From positions 434,001 through 498,000 of the forward strand of contig NW_001799000.1 in assembly GCF_000165425.1 (NCBI RefSeq): a DNA stretch of 64,000 nt, given 5' to 3'. The DNA is from Paramecium tetraurelia. Taxonomy: Eukaryota > Ciliophora > Oligohymenophorea > Peniculida > Parameciidae. The notes under the pieces were generated by a model. That model worked only from the letters and a program-made list of their open reading frames with translations. It made no database searches and was not told where the DNA came from. Below are positions 38,801-49,996 of this stretch, piece after piece. How positions within the stretch are numbered: position 1 is the first letter of the stretch; every line of letters starts with the position of its first letter. The position numbers were made by a program, and so were the translations under genes.

Positions 38801-39436
38801 ACCACTTGCTGTCCTCGCACAATAACCATCACTTCCTATCATTTGATTACAATCAGTAATTCCATATGAAGAGCATTCGCTTCTAATCTCCACACATCCC
38901 TTGCCATTTGTAAAACATCCTATTTTAAATTTATTGCAATCTTAATCCGTTTTCAATTCACTACTTGCTTCTATGCATCTTAAATCTCTGCATTAGTTGT
39001 TCTCCCATTTACATTAACCTCCTTAAATATTGATATTCTGATTACAAAATATCTAATTCTTATATTCACCACAATTCTGTGGATCCTAACACACATTCCC
39101 ATTTGATGTACATTATAATGAGATCTCTTGACAAAAATCATTTGTACTGCCAATATAAGCAGAACAACCACTAAATTATTCACATTTATTATCAACAAAA
39201 GCACATCCTTTCATCTTTGGACATGTTGCTTAATCAAATGATCTGCAATATACACTTATGGTATCCTCATTTTCTGTTTAATCATTTTGGACACATTTAT
39301 CATTATCCCATCGACACCCAATGTTTGCGCAATCAGACTTCGATTTTATTTAACTACAAGTGCAAGATTCCTCCACATTTATCAAAACTGCTAAATATTG
39401 ATTAGCTAATATGAGTAAAAAATTCAATCTCAACAT
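32894..39436 (-). CDS. Giant cysteine-periodic Paramecium surface antigen (immobilization-antigen type)
   Basis: 6,543 bp, exactly 2,181 codons and open throughout, so a single exon. The start at 39436 gives a signal peptide (MLRLNFLLILANQYLAVL). The mature protein is built of ~70-75-residue modules each with about eight Cys, as in the Paramecium surface antigen family (Pfam PF01508, from memory). Terminal thirds use modules with GC(V/I)TNGKGC and YIGSDGRC patterns. The central block (about 35.6-37.1 kb) uses modules such as CRFNGSSCV, NCNGYVGFTSEAC, GGLCWIPATG and CSDRTC. The end is Thr/Pro-rich (NTTTITPPQPTNTT), then a short hydrophobic tail (MLLFSIFIFMQ) fitting a GPI signal. Such antigens coat the cell and cilia and are expressed one at a time. 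TGA is at 32894-32896. Confidence 0.9.
35600..37100 (-). repeat. Central degenerate tandem modules of the surface antigen
   Basis: Within the antigen gene this stretch encodes about six or seven consecutive ~72-75-residue modules with the same order of elements: C-R-x-NG-x-x-C-V, N-C-x-x-Y, FTS-x-A-C, GG-x-C-W, C-x-D-R-x-C and a CL-x-H-x-x-C end. Modules are clearly homologous but not near-identical at the DNA level. Limits are approximate. Confidence 0.65.
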
Positions 39437-39706
39437 TTGTTTTATTCTATATATATTAAATAATTATTTCGAGTTAACTAATATTAATTACTATATTCAT
39501 TTCATTTTACAAATTCTCTTCCATTTCTGACATTGTATATTATATAAATTTAACTTATTTTGACTTATTCTCCTCTGACCTATATTTATGACTTCTTTAT
39601 TTATCAGTTTTTATCAGCCTCCTAGAATTATCAATTAATATTTATATATAAACAGATTATACATCTACATTATTGTACAAGACTATTTTATTATTAATAA
39701 TATACA

Positions 39707-40185
39707 ATGAGTTCAATATCTAGAATTAAAAAAGAACTGTAAAATCTTCAAGATGAACCTCTGAATGGGTTCTTGATCAGCATTTTGGACGACAATAATT
39801 TATTTCATTGGAAAATTTGTTTTTCTGGACCCCAAGGATCCTCTTATGAAAATGGAAATTTTACTCTAGATGTATTGTTTCCAGAAGATTATCCATTAAA
39901 ATCTCCAAAAATATTATTTCTGACTTCTATCTATCATTTAAACATTGATTATAATACAGGGTAAATTTGTCTAGAGATCTTGGGATAAAATTGGTCTCCA
40001 AACCTAACTATTAGAAAGTGTATGAAGTTTTAATCTACATTTTAGTACTCTTAAGTATTCTAGCATTGCTTTATGATCCAAATCCTAATAGTCCACTACT
40101 TGAAGATGTTAATACCATTTTTAAGAATGACAAAGCAGCTTATTTATAAAAAGCAAAGGAATGGACTAAAAAGTATGCTAATTGA
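39707..40185 (+). CDS. Ubiquitin-conjugating enzyme E2 (UBC4/5-like)
   Basis: ATG 39707 gives MSSISRIKKELQNLQDEP. One 26-bp intron at 40020-40045 leaves exactly 151 codons (150 aa), the usual size for a class I E2. The fold markers are W(K)ICFSGPQGSSYENGNF, FPEDYPLKSPKILFLT, the active-site Cys in GQICLEILGQNWSPNLTI, then LLSILALLYDPNPNSPL and a C-terminal AKEWTKKYAN helix. The usual HPN tripeptide before the active site is HLN here (YHLNIDYNTG); the Asn that supports catalysis is kept. E2s pass ubiquitin from E1 to targets with an E3 such as the RING proteins in this window, but no pairing is implied. Confidence 0.93.
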
Positions 40186-40522
40186 TTAGTCATTTTATAT
40201 ATTTAATCTAATCCTTTGATAATCAAATTATAATGTAAAAATCTTAATTTATTTCTAAACTAAAGATGTTTGAAAAGTAATAGAAATATAAAAGATAAGT
40301 GTTTTTTTCAAAAGACAAAATTAAATTATACCCAATATTTATCGTATATAAAATATATTAATGGGTATTATCAGGATATGATTTTTCTCTGCTTTGTTTA
40401 TCCATAATTTGACTTAAGTAATAGAATATAAGAAATATTCAATAATTTAAATATTTTACTAATTAATTGTAATAAAATGAAGGTAAATGATTGATTATAA
40501 ATAATATGATTGAATTAATTTT
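40186..40522. other. Intergenic, nothing recognised
   Basis: 337 bp of very AT-rich DNA between the E2 gene and the next small frame. No coding bias, RNA gene or repeat seen. Confidence 0.6.
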
Positions 40523-40786
40523 ATGAGTACTGTTAAAATCGATAAATGCTGTAATTAAATTGTTCTGATTTTAGATTAAAATAATAATATAAAAAGTATG
40601 AATGAGATCATCAATAAAAAAGAAAGTATTATGCTTGACCAAATTGCGGTTCTGAAAAATTGGGAATACCTCAAAGATCATTTGGTTATGGAGGACTTGT
40701 TGAATTAAAGTAAAAAAGAGAATTTGGAAGCGCAGTAAGATTTAGACACAACTATACTAATCTGTACTTCAGATTACGAAGATTGA
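40523..40786 (+). CDS. Small unrecognised protein, 87 aa
   Basis: An open frame of 88 codons from ATG 40523 to TGA 40784-40786 with no intron. It starts MSTVKIDKCCNQIVLILD, has a helical, charged middle (KNWEYLKDHLVMEDLL) and ends with an acidic TSDYED. The amphipathic composition and Gln use via TAA suggest coding, but there is no known family. It converges with NAA30. Confidence 0.4.
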
Positions 40787-40871
40787 TTTACATGATCTCT
40801 CTTCAGGGTTCTCATTGATAATATATATAGTATATGATTACTTCATAAAACTTTAACATTTTCTTGTATAC

Positions 40872-41445
40872 TCATTCACTTTTTTAATGGGAATCTAGAG
40901 GATCCACCAGGAACAATTTCAAACGAAATGCGTCATTTCCTGACATGTAATAGTTTTGCATTCTTTTCATTTTGGCAAAACCCAGAGACTCATACAATCT
41001 CAACGCTGCATGATTTGTTTATTCGGTCTCTAACACTATTTCATCACCACCTTATTACAATATTAAATATCAATTCAAACCTTTTTCTTTTATTTTGTCA
41101 ATAAATTTTTATGCCAAAATTCTTCCTATTCTAAGGCGTCTATACTTCTTTTCTACCACAATCATAGCTATGTAACCCCTGTTTCTGCCAGATTTACTAT
41201 GCTTATCTAATTTTCCAATTACAACCTAAGGATTTGATTAAACAACTCACCCCGATAATTTCATTGTTATAATATGCAAAAATAGACAGATCTGGCCACC
41301 CATATAAAAAATATCTATAAGTGTAAATAGAATAGGGCTCAGATAATTCAGCATCAATCATAGGCATAATTTTGGGTATTTAACTATAGTCTGTGAAATT
41401 TGTATAATGAATGTCCTCCAATTTGATTGATTAATCTTAATCCAT
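40872..41445 (-). CDS. NAA30: N-alpha-acetyltransferase NatC catalytic subunit (Naa30/Mak3)
   Basis: Introns of 25 and 30 bp reduce the gene to exactly 173 codons. The GNAT fold reads through [19 protein letters not shown] (start of the domain, highly typical of Naa30), [19 protein letters not shown] (acetyl-CoA binding R/Q-x-x-G-x-G/A loop), [35 protein letters not shown] and DAFRLKLFL. Start at 41445, stop TGA 40872-40874 after SHQKSE. Naa30 co-translationally acetylates the N-terminus of proteins beginning Met-Leu, Met-Ile, Met-Phe and similar, in a complex with Naa35 and Naa38. The second intron ends AAG rather than the usual TAG. Confidence 0.93.
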
Positions 41446-41525
41446 AATTTAAATTAAACAAATATTACAACTATTGTGTTGTGTTTGTAATTTATGTGAT
41501 TAAATAATAAAATTTATTGAAATCA

Positions 41526-42621
41526 ATGATGAATTATTATTCTACAATTGATTTTTACAATTAAGATGAAGAGGTACCTATATGCAACCCAGCCAATTTT
41601 AAACTTTAATACTACTCTAGGATGATTATAATTTTAATGTCCTTTCTTTCATCGAGCTTCATAGGACTAACATGCATATTGAGCAGCAAAAGAAGTTTTT
41701 GGACTTTTAGATTAATCTCTTTTTAATCCCTATTTGAATGCATAGATTTGGCCTTAGCATTTATTTATAATAGATTCTTTATGTAACAGGAGACTTTAGA
41801 AAAATAATGCAATATAATCGGATACATAATGCATTCAAGTTGGCTCTCATCATTTTGTTGCTGCCTCTTAATAATCTATTAGTTGAGATTATTATTAAAG
41901 GTATAATGATTTTAAATATAGGTTGATAATTTGTACGAAACTTTATCTAAAAATTTATTTAAAGTAATATTTTTATTTTGGATTACTTCGTATCTTTGGT
42001 TACTTTTTCCATTTTTATAAGATGAATTTATTCCAACAGGATGGAACTCTTTTAAAAAGGATTGCATATAATACTTTTTTTGTGGGTTTAGCAAAAGCTG
42101 GAAAATCTATTTAATATTCTGGACAATTCCTTAAATAATTATTTTTGTGAGTGGAATCATCATAGCAAGAAAAGTAAGAATTTTCTATTATATTACTACT
42201 TTAGAATCAAAAATTAGCTGCAATCCATCTATCCACATTTTAAGATGAAGAATTTGAAATTATCTAACATCTTTAAGTATTTCCTATAATATATGGATTA
42301 GCTTGGTTCGTTAATTAAATCATAAGGTATTATTTATTTTAAAATAGATATACTGATATTATAGATGTTTTTGTTAAATGGATTGTATTCAATGATTGGC
42401 CTTACGCTTTTTATGTCTTATTTAATTTAATTTTTGAATTGCATTTAATTATAGTTTTAGGTTTTTTTCTCTACAATTACAAGTAAAATTATTTTATATT
42501 AGCTTTTAGCCAGGTGTTGAACATAAAGTAAATTTGGCTTTCTGCTTTGTGCTGCCAAAAAAAGGTTGAAGTAAAAGATAATGAAAGTCTACTATATCAA
42601 GATGTCAATGGGACTTCATGA
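41526..42621 (+). CDS. Seven-span receptor-like membrane protein
   Basis: ATG 41526 gives MMNYYSTIDFYNQDEE, a short extracellular-type N-terminus. Hydrophobic segments follow: MIIILMSFLSSSFIGLTCIL, FECIDLALAFIYN, a Cys-rich span around SSFCCCLLIIYQL, and several more in exons to 42.5 kb (IVFLLVFFY-type, AWFVN, WPYAFYVLFNLIFEL). The end is a polar cytosolic tail (KKVEVKDNESLLYQDVNGTS) and TGA 42619-42621. At least five introns of about 21-30 bp separate the spans. The overall plan resembles the cAMP-receptor/Frizzled-like GPCRs of protists, but no diagnostic motif could be confirmed. Confidence 0.55.
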
Positions 42622-42665
42622 TAGAATTATTTATTTGTATATTATCTTAAGAAAATGCTAAAATT

Positions 42666-43139
42666 ATGATAAAATAGTTTTTTTTGTCACAAAATTAAAT
42701 AACCTTAAATAACTATCTTTACTTCTATGTTTTATAAATCTATAACTCTCTTCCTAGATTTACTTTTACTACTATCATTATTCTTTTGATGTTAAATCTA
42801 TTGATGATAAACTAAAAAATAGAGATCTCTATCTCCTGGCTTCAAAACTCTAAATTTATAGTTAAAAGATACTTAATTCTGATATGGTTTATCTCATAGC
42901 TTATTTAGATGATTCAAGAAAATTAGAAGAGAATGAATTGAAGGATTAAGCAAGGGGTAATAATAATGTCATTTTAACATCTTTTAAAATTTAAGTAAAT
43001 AATATTCAATAAAATTGATAGTGTAACTGATAGATGCTATTTAGTGAAAGGAGACAATTTTGAATTTTTATTCTAATTCTTCAATTATCATGATGCAGCA
43101 TTAAACGAGATGAGAGATATGCATACACTTATTTATTGA
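42666..43139 (+). CDS. Unrecognised small protein, two introns
   Basis: ATG 42666 gives MIKQFFLSQNQITLNN. Introns of 29 and 28 bp (the second GTC...AAG) give a continuous frame to TGA 43137-43139, 139 codons. Recognisable segments are SIDDKLKNRDLYLLASKL, LNSDMVYLIAYLDDSRKLEE and FLFQFFNYHDAALNEM. The N-terminus is aromatic and could be a membrane anchor or first strand. The spacing to neighbours is 45 and 35 bp. Function unknown. Confidence 0.5.
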
Positions 43140-43174
43140 GAGTCTATGATTTTACAAATTATTTTAATATAAAA

Positions 43175-44770
43175 ATGAACAACTCTCAGAAAAGCAAAAC
43201 AGTTCGATCAGGTTCAGCAAGAGTCAAATCAGCTATTGAAAGGGCTGGGTTGATCCAATAAAGGGAGCAATTGAGAGAAATGTTGATTAGCAAATTTTCA
43301 AAAGATTTTGCTTAGGGTAACAAGAATAAAGAGGTGTTAATTTCGTAAATAGTTAATGAATACTTCGCAAATGAGCAAGTATCAAGCATAAAAAATATTA
43401 GGTCACAGAGAATTCCTTAAAATAACTGAAAGCGAGAGTGTAGGAGGCTATTCAAAAATAAAAACAACAAAGTTAAACATAATAAAACCCATCCTAAAAT
43501 ATTTAATTTGACAACAGAAGTGAATAGAAATCACAAAACCTCAGACCATAATCTGTTAAGAATTCTGTGAGATCTGAAAGAGATCCCGATTAATATTCTG
43601 TAACGTCTTCACAATTTGAAAAACCACCAAAATCAGTTTATGTGGTTGATGAGGAGGATGAATGGGCTGCTTTGGTCAAGTTTGATACAGAACTACACAC
43701 CAAGGAAAGATAGCTAGAATCATAGAGGTAAGCTGAGTTTAAAAAGAAAATGAAGTCAGAACTTGATAGATAGTTGGAGGAGAAAAGAAGAAGGCAAGAA
43801 GGGGAGAAGAAGTAGGAAGAAGCCTATGTTAAGTTAAGGGATTACTAAATGAATGTGTACGATCAAAGAGAAGACTAGAAGAAGAGAGAGAAGGAAAGAA
43901 AGTAGTAAATGGAGAAAGAGCAAAGAGACAGACAAGTGAGGGAAGAGGAGAAGAGAAGATTCTTAGAGAAAAAGAGATAATCGGAATAAGATGCAGTATT
44001 GGTTTAAAGAATTTAAGAAGAATTGAAATAGGAGTAGAGGGAAATACTTTAAAAGAAGGAGATAGAGAAGAGAAAGTTTATGGAGATGATGGAAGAAAAT
44101 GAAAAAAATAGATAGAAGTAAATTCATGATGAAATAGCTGAAAAATAATTAGAAATTGATATGCAAAGGAAATATATAGATTTACAATAAAAATTAGAAT
44201 AGGAGAGAGAATTAGAAAAGAAGGAGAGAGAAGATAAAATCAAGAAGATCATGAGTGATTTTTCATAAACTGTAGTAAAGAATCAGAAAGATCAAATTAA
44301 GTATTATCTTATCTAGAATTAGGGCTGAAGATGATAAGATGATGAAAGCTATTCTTATGTAAAATTAAATTGAATAAAATGATGAGGATTACAAAAAGAG
44401 ACAAATTAAATAGTAGCAATAGGAAATGAGATAGTATTTAATCAAGCAAATGGAAGATAAAAAGTAAATATAATATGATTATTTAAGATAGAAAATAAAG
44501 GAAGAGGAAGATTTAAATAGAAAATAGGCTTAGGTTTGGTAATAAGATTTATAGATGTATTAAACACATGAAAAATAAAAACATAATTACATAAAGGATG
44601 TAAATTTGAAGCACTAAGATATCCTAAAATAATAAATAGATGAGAGAAAATCTTAGTAGAGACCCAGAAATAAAATGAATAATGAAGAATTGATGCATAA
44701 CAAGCCTTTACTGAGAGAATTGGCAGACAAACAAGATGCAATAAAAGTCAGAAAGATGAATATTGGATGA
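43175..44770 (+). CDS. Trichohyalin-like coiled-coil protein
   Basis: ATG 43175 to TGA 44768-44770, with introns at 43379-43401 (23 bp) and 44301-44322 (22 bp), leaving exactly 517 codons. After a Ser/Gln-rich N-terminus and a short acidic VVDEEDEWAALVKFD segment, residues ~170-480 are Glu/Lys/Arg/Gln heptads (EKEQRDRQVREEEKRR, EKRKFMEMMEENEK) like the trichohyalin/plectin-homology region of ciliary microtubule inner proteins (MNS1/CFAP-type). The C-terminus (ELMHNKPLLRELADKQDA) is conserved-looking. An axonemal or cortical structural role is inferred from composition only. Confidence 0.75.
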
Positions 44771-44861
44771 GATGGATTTATTCATATAGATTATATATAT
44801 ATATTATGTTAAATATATATATTTAAATGTGATAGCAAATCCATAAATTAAATTATCAAAT

Positions 44862-45363
44862 ATGACTCACAGTTATGGTTTGAAAAAGGGTACCAGAAGC
44901 AAGTTTGCCAAACCTTTCAGAGGACATGGAAACATATCAATAAGAAAAACCCTTTAAACTTTCAAAAGAGGTAAGTCTTAGTTAATAATCTCAAGGTGAT
45001 TTTGTTGATATTTTGGTTGATGGTGCTTAACACAAAGGTGTTCCATTTTAATATTATCACGGCAGAACTGCAAGAGTATTCAATGTCAATCCAAGAGGAA
45101 TTGGTGTCTCATTACAAAGAAGAGTCAGAGGAAGATATGTCGAAAAGCGTTTTCATGTTAGAGCTGATCACTTGAGACCATCAAAATGCAGATAAGAATT
45201 TGTCAAGAGAGTCTAAGAAAACGATAAGAAAAAGACTGAGGCAAAGAAGAATAAGCAAGTCATTTCAACAAAGCGATAACCAGTTCAACCAAGAGGTGCA
45301 GCAGTTGTTATTCCAAAATAAACAACTTTCTAACATCCAAAGGCATTTGTAGAAATTATTTGA
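44862..45363 (+). CDS. RPL21: 60S ribosomal protein L21 (eL21)
   Basis: ATG 44862 (MTHSYGLKKGTRSKFAKPFR) to TGA 45361-45363, with one 25-bp intron at 44971-44995 that ends AAG. The spliced length is 159 codons, normal for eL21. Conserved stretches are RKTLQTFKRGDFVDI, PFQYYHGRTARVFNV, VEKRFHVRADHLRPSKCR and FVKRVQENDKKKTEAKK. eL21 sits in the large ribosomal subunit near 5S rRNA. Strong expression would be expected. Confidence 0.95.
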
Positions 45364-45773
45364 TCGAATAAATCAGTATATTACAAAAAAATATGTTAAT
45401 AAAATTAAATAGTTTTATTAATGATTAATGCATATTTCTACTTGATACCAATTTACTTTATTATTAAAGTCAATTATCGTCAATTCTGGATTATGTATTC
45501 CATAGAAATTTACGTAAAATTTAAACTCATTTCAAAACATTTTAAACTCAAATTTTAATCCAGATTACTTGTATAAGCAATCATAAAGTTATTTTAAAAA
45601 AGCAGCACTCTACTTATTTTCAACTTCTTTTAAAGAGAGTATTATATTGTAGATACTACAACCTCTAATAAATTAAGATAAATTGCAAATGTTAAATATT
45701 CATAAAAATTATGTAACAATAATTTTTATATAGATTAGAATTGATATTTATTTGATACGACTATATATCATAC
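45364..45773. other. Intergenic, nothing recognised
   Basis: 410 bp of AT-rich convergent 3' sequence between RPL21 and the V-ATPase gene. No gene or repeat seen. Confidence 0.6.
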
Positions 45774-47418
<1,645 letters not shown>

Positions 47419-47521
47419 TTATATAATAAAGATATTTATGTTTTTTAAGAATTTATAAACTCATTTTAATATCATCCATATATATATACATTAATATAAT
47501 ATTAACAAGAAAAAAAGAAGT

Positions 47522-48983
47522 TCAATGTCTCCATATTTTAACCCTTCTATCCTTGCCCCCACTTCCAGCTTTCTCTCCTCCTATTGGAGCCCAATCAACA
47601 GCATAGACTTCATCAGCATGTCCTGGCAAATCAAAGGCCAACTTCTTTTTTTACAAAGACCATAATTTCAAGGTAGAGTCCTTGGAAGCTGACAACATAT
47701 ATCGAGAATCACTAGACCATGAAACTTAATAAACTGAGCCTACATGACCTCTCAGAGTAGCAATCCAATTTCCATTGTACCCATCCCAAATTCTCAAGCT
47801 CTTATCAAAACTAGCTGAAACGATATATCTTCCATCTGGTGAGAATTATACATGATTCACTTATTATTGATGTCCAGTCATTCTAACCTTTGGTTTCGAT
47901 GATGTATATTCCCACAACATCAAAGTTTGATCATCACTCGCACTGACAAGTCTCTCGTTTTTACCACTTAACATCTTATCATAAAGCACCTTAGCTTATT
48001 TCCTGTTGATTTCAATGTTTCCTTCACTAAAACAAGCACATCTTAGAGTGTAATCAGTATGCAGGGCAATAGAATTGACCCAATGGCCATGACCTTTGAG
48101 TTCTTAGACTCTTTTTCCTGATTTATTCCATACACCGATTGTGGTGTCTTCTGATGCAGTATAGATATATCCTTAACCACCCCAGAGCATTCTAGATTTA
48201 ATAAGAGATGTACTTTGTAATTGCTTTTTAATGAGCATTGATGGATATCAAACAAGACAATGAAGTTCTGCTCCAGATTCTTACACTTCCATCTTTTGAT
48301 GAGGAAGCCACCAAGGTGCATTCTTCATCCAGATGCATTGGCTACCAGGCTATACTAGTTACCCATTTGGTATGTCCTATTAATGGTTACCCTTTTAATT
48401 GATTGGTTTCAACATCCCATATGCAAACTTAGCCATCATGACTACCAGAGGCTATGTATTTGCAGTCAGGACTCCATGCTAAGCACAATACCCAATTCCT
48501 ATGGCCTTTGAGTGTGGCAATTGGAGTTTCTGTCAACATATCCCATAATCTTATGGTTGTGTCACCACTACCTGTTGCCAAGACATCTCCGTGAGTTCTG
48601 AATTGAACACATAGCACAGGTTGTTCATGGCCTTCTAAAGCGGCTGTTTGACGGGTGATAGGCTGAATTCGAAAGAGTGATTAGGGATGGTATGTGAGAG
48701 AAAAGGTATTTTCCAGTTTGTATTCAGGATCTGAAGCGATTAACTAGTTTAATGTGTCGACCAATTCAATGTTATTGTGGAAAAAGGTGTAAACTTGATC
48801 TTCCTCAGTTTTGACCAATGATTATAAAATTTATTGCAATTCTTCTTTGGTTGTGTTCACTGAGAGTTCCAAGGATTTTTAGGCTTCCTCTCCATAAGGA
48901 TTAAATAGAGTCACGAATACTCTTGTATCAGGGGGGAGGAGAGTAATTGTATTAGTTTTTATCTTCTTCTTGGTTTGATCCAT
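47522..48983 (-). CDS. NLE1: Notchless homologue, ribosome-biogenesis WD40 protein
   Basis: The start at 48983 gives MDQTKKKIKTNTITLLPPD. Residues 1-100 are the ubiquitin-like NLE domain (TRVFVTLFNPYGEE, PEYKLENTFSLTYHPQ). They are followed by eight WD repeats including LATGSGDTTIRLWD, HRNWVLCLAWSPDCKY and a final LPGHADEVYAVDWAPI. It ends after KDRRVKIWRH at TGA 47522-47524. ~475 aa with small introns. NLE1/Rsa4 binds the AAA-ATPase Midasin (Rea1) through its N-terminal domain and is stripped from pre-60S particles. It is divergently paired with BCCIP, 22 bp away. Confidence 0.93.
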
Positions 48984-49005
48984 TTATTGATCACTATTAA
49001 AATTA
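48984..49005. promoter_or_regulatory. 22-bp bidirectional intergenic region between NLE1 and BCCIP
   Basis: Start codons on opposite strands are only 22 bp apart. Both 5' leaders and any core promoter must lie within this gap or inside the coding regions. No TATA-like or known element can be defined. Confidence 0.5.
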
Positions 49006-49937
49006 ATGAATTAAGGTAATTAAGACAAGAGAAAATAAAGGGATTATGAAGATGAGGATTCAGAGGAAGAGGAAATCGAACAACCAATAAATGTGCATAA
49101 TAAGGGAGATATGGAAGAGGAAATTAATCTGGACTTTGTATTCCTCGATCCAAATCAAAAATAATTTCACTCTATCAAATCATTCATCAATGGCTATCTG
49201 GAGGGAATAAGCTTTAAATCCTCTGAGTTGGCCAACATCATTTGTGATCAAGTTGAATTGGGAACCATGGTCGGACAAGAAGACGAAGACAATGTTTTTG
49301 GTTTTACTACAATATTAAATATTGGTGAAATTAAGTAATTTAGAATTTAATCATCAATAGGAGCAATGCCATTGGTGAAATCCTGCATTATGTCGATACT
49401 AAATCACAACAATACAATAAGTAACATCAACAACTACAACACATCTTTTAAACACCCAAGAAAATAGGTTTATTTATAAATGAGAGGATTCTTAATTTGG
49501 CTCCACAACTCGTTCCCATTTTACACAACCAATTAGTAATTTCTTATTTCATTTTAGAAAGAAGACATCAATTGGTTATAAAAAGAAGACCCTTCCAATC
49601 CCCTCACCAATCTAGATTACTTACTCGTCATTACCAAATGTTTTAAAGATAATGACCAACAAAAACAAACACAAAAAGTAAACACTACTCTAAACAATAG
49701 AAATCTACTTCAGATCTGAATGATTTGATATTCTAAAAGTTCGAGGACTATGTCTTCTTGGAAAAGTCTGTAGTTTCATTTCGATTCCTGAGCGAAGGAT
49801 CAAAATAAACTCAATAGGTTTCTGACTATATGAAGACTGACCAAGAAGGTTAGATTTGCTATCGATTGATCTATCTGATACAGTTGAAGGATTACCTAGC
49901 ATAAATTGTGAATATTGAAAAATATGTATAATAATGA
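49006..49937 (+). CDS. BCCIP: BCCIP/BCP1 family protein
   Basis: ATG 49006 (MNQGNQDKRKQRDYEDED) starts an acidic N-terminus, then INLDFVFLDPNQKQFHSI, YLEGISFKSSELANIICDQ, TMVGQEDEDNVFGFTTILN, KKIGLFINERILNLAPQLVP and a C-terminal EDYVFLEKSVVSFRFLSE segment, the order found in BCCIP/Bcp1. It ends at TGA 49935-49937. Introns of ~22-25 bp near 49.34, 49.56 and 49.68 kb are needed. Yeast Bcp1 is the chaperone and importer of ribosomal protein uL14 (Rpl23); human BCCIP binds BRCA2 and p21. With NLE1 next door, a ribosome-assembly role is likely. Confidence 0.9.
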
Positions 49938-49996
49938 ATTAAGAAACATCTAACTTAATTATCATATTATTATGTATTCATATACAATTTCTATAG

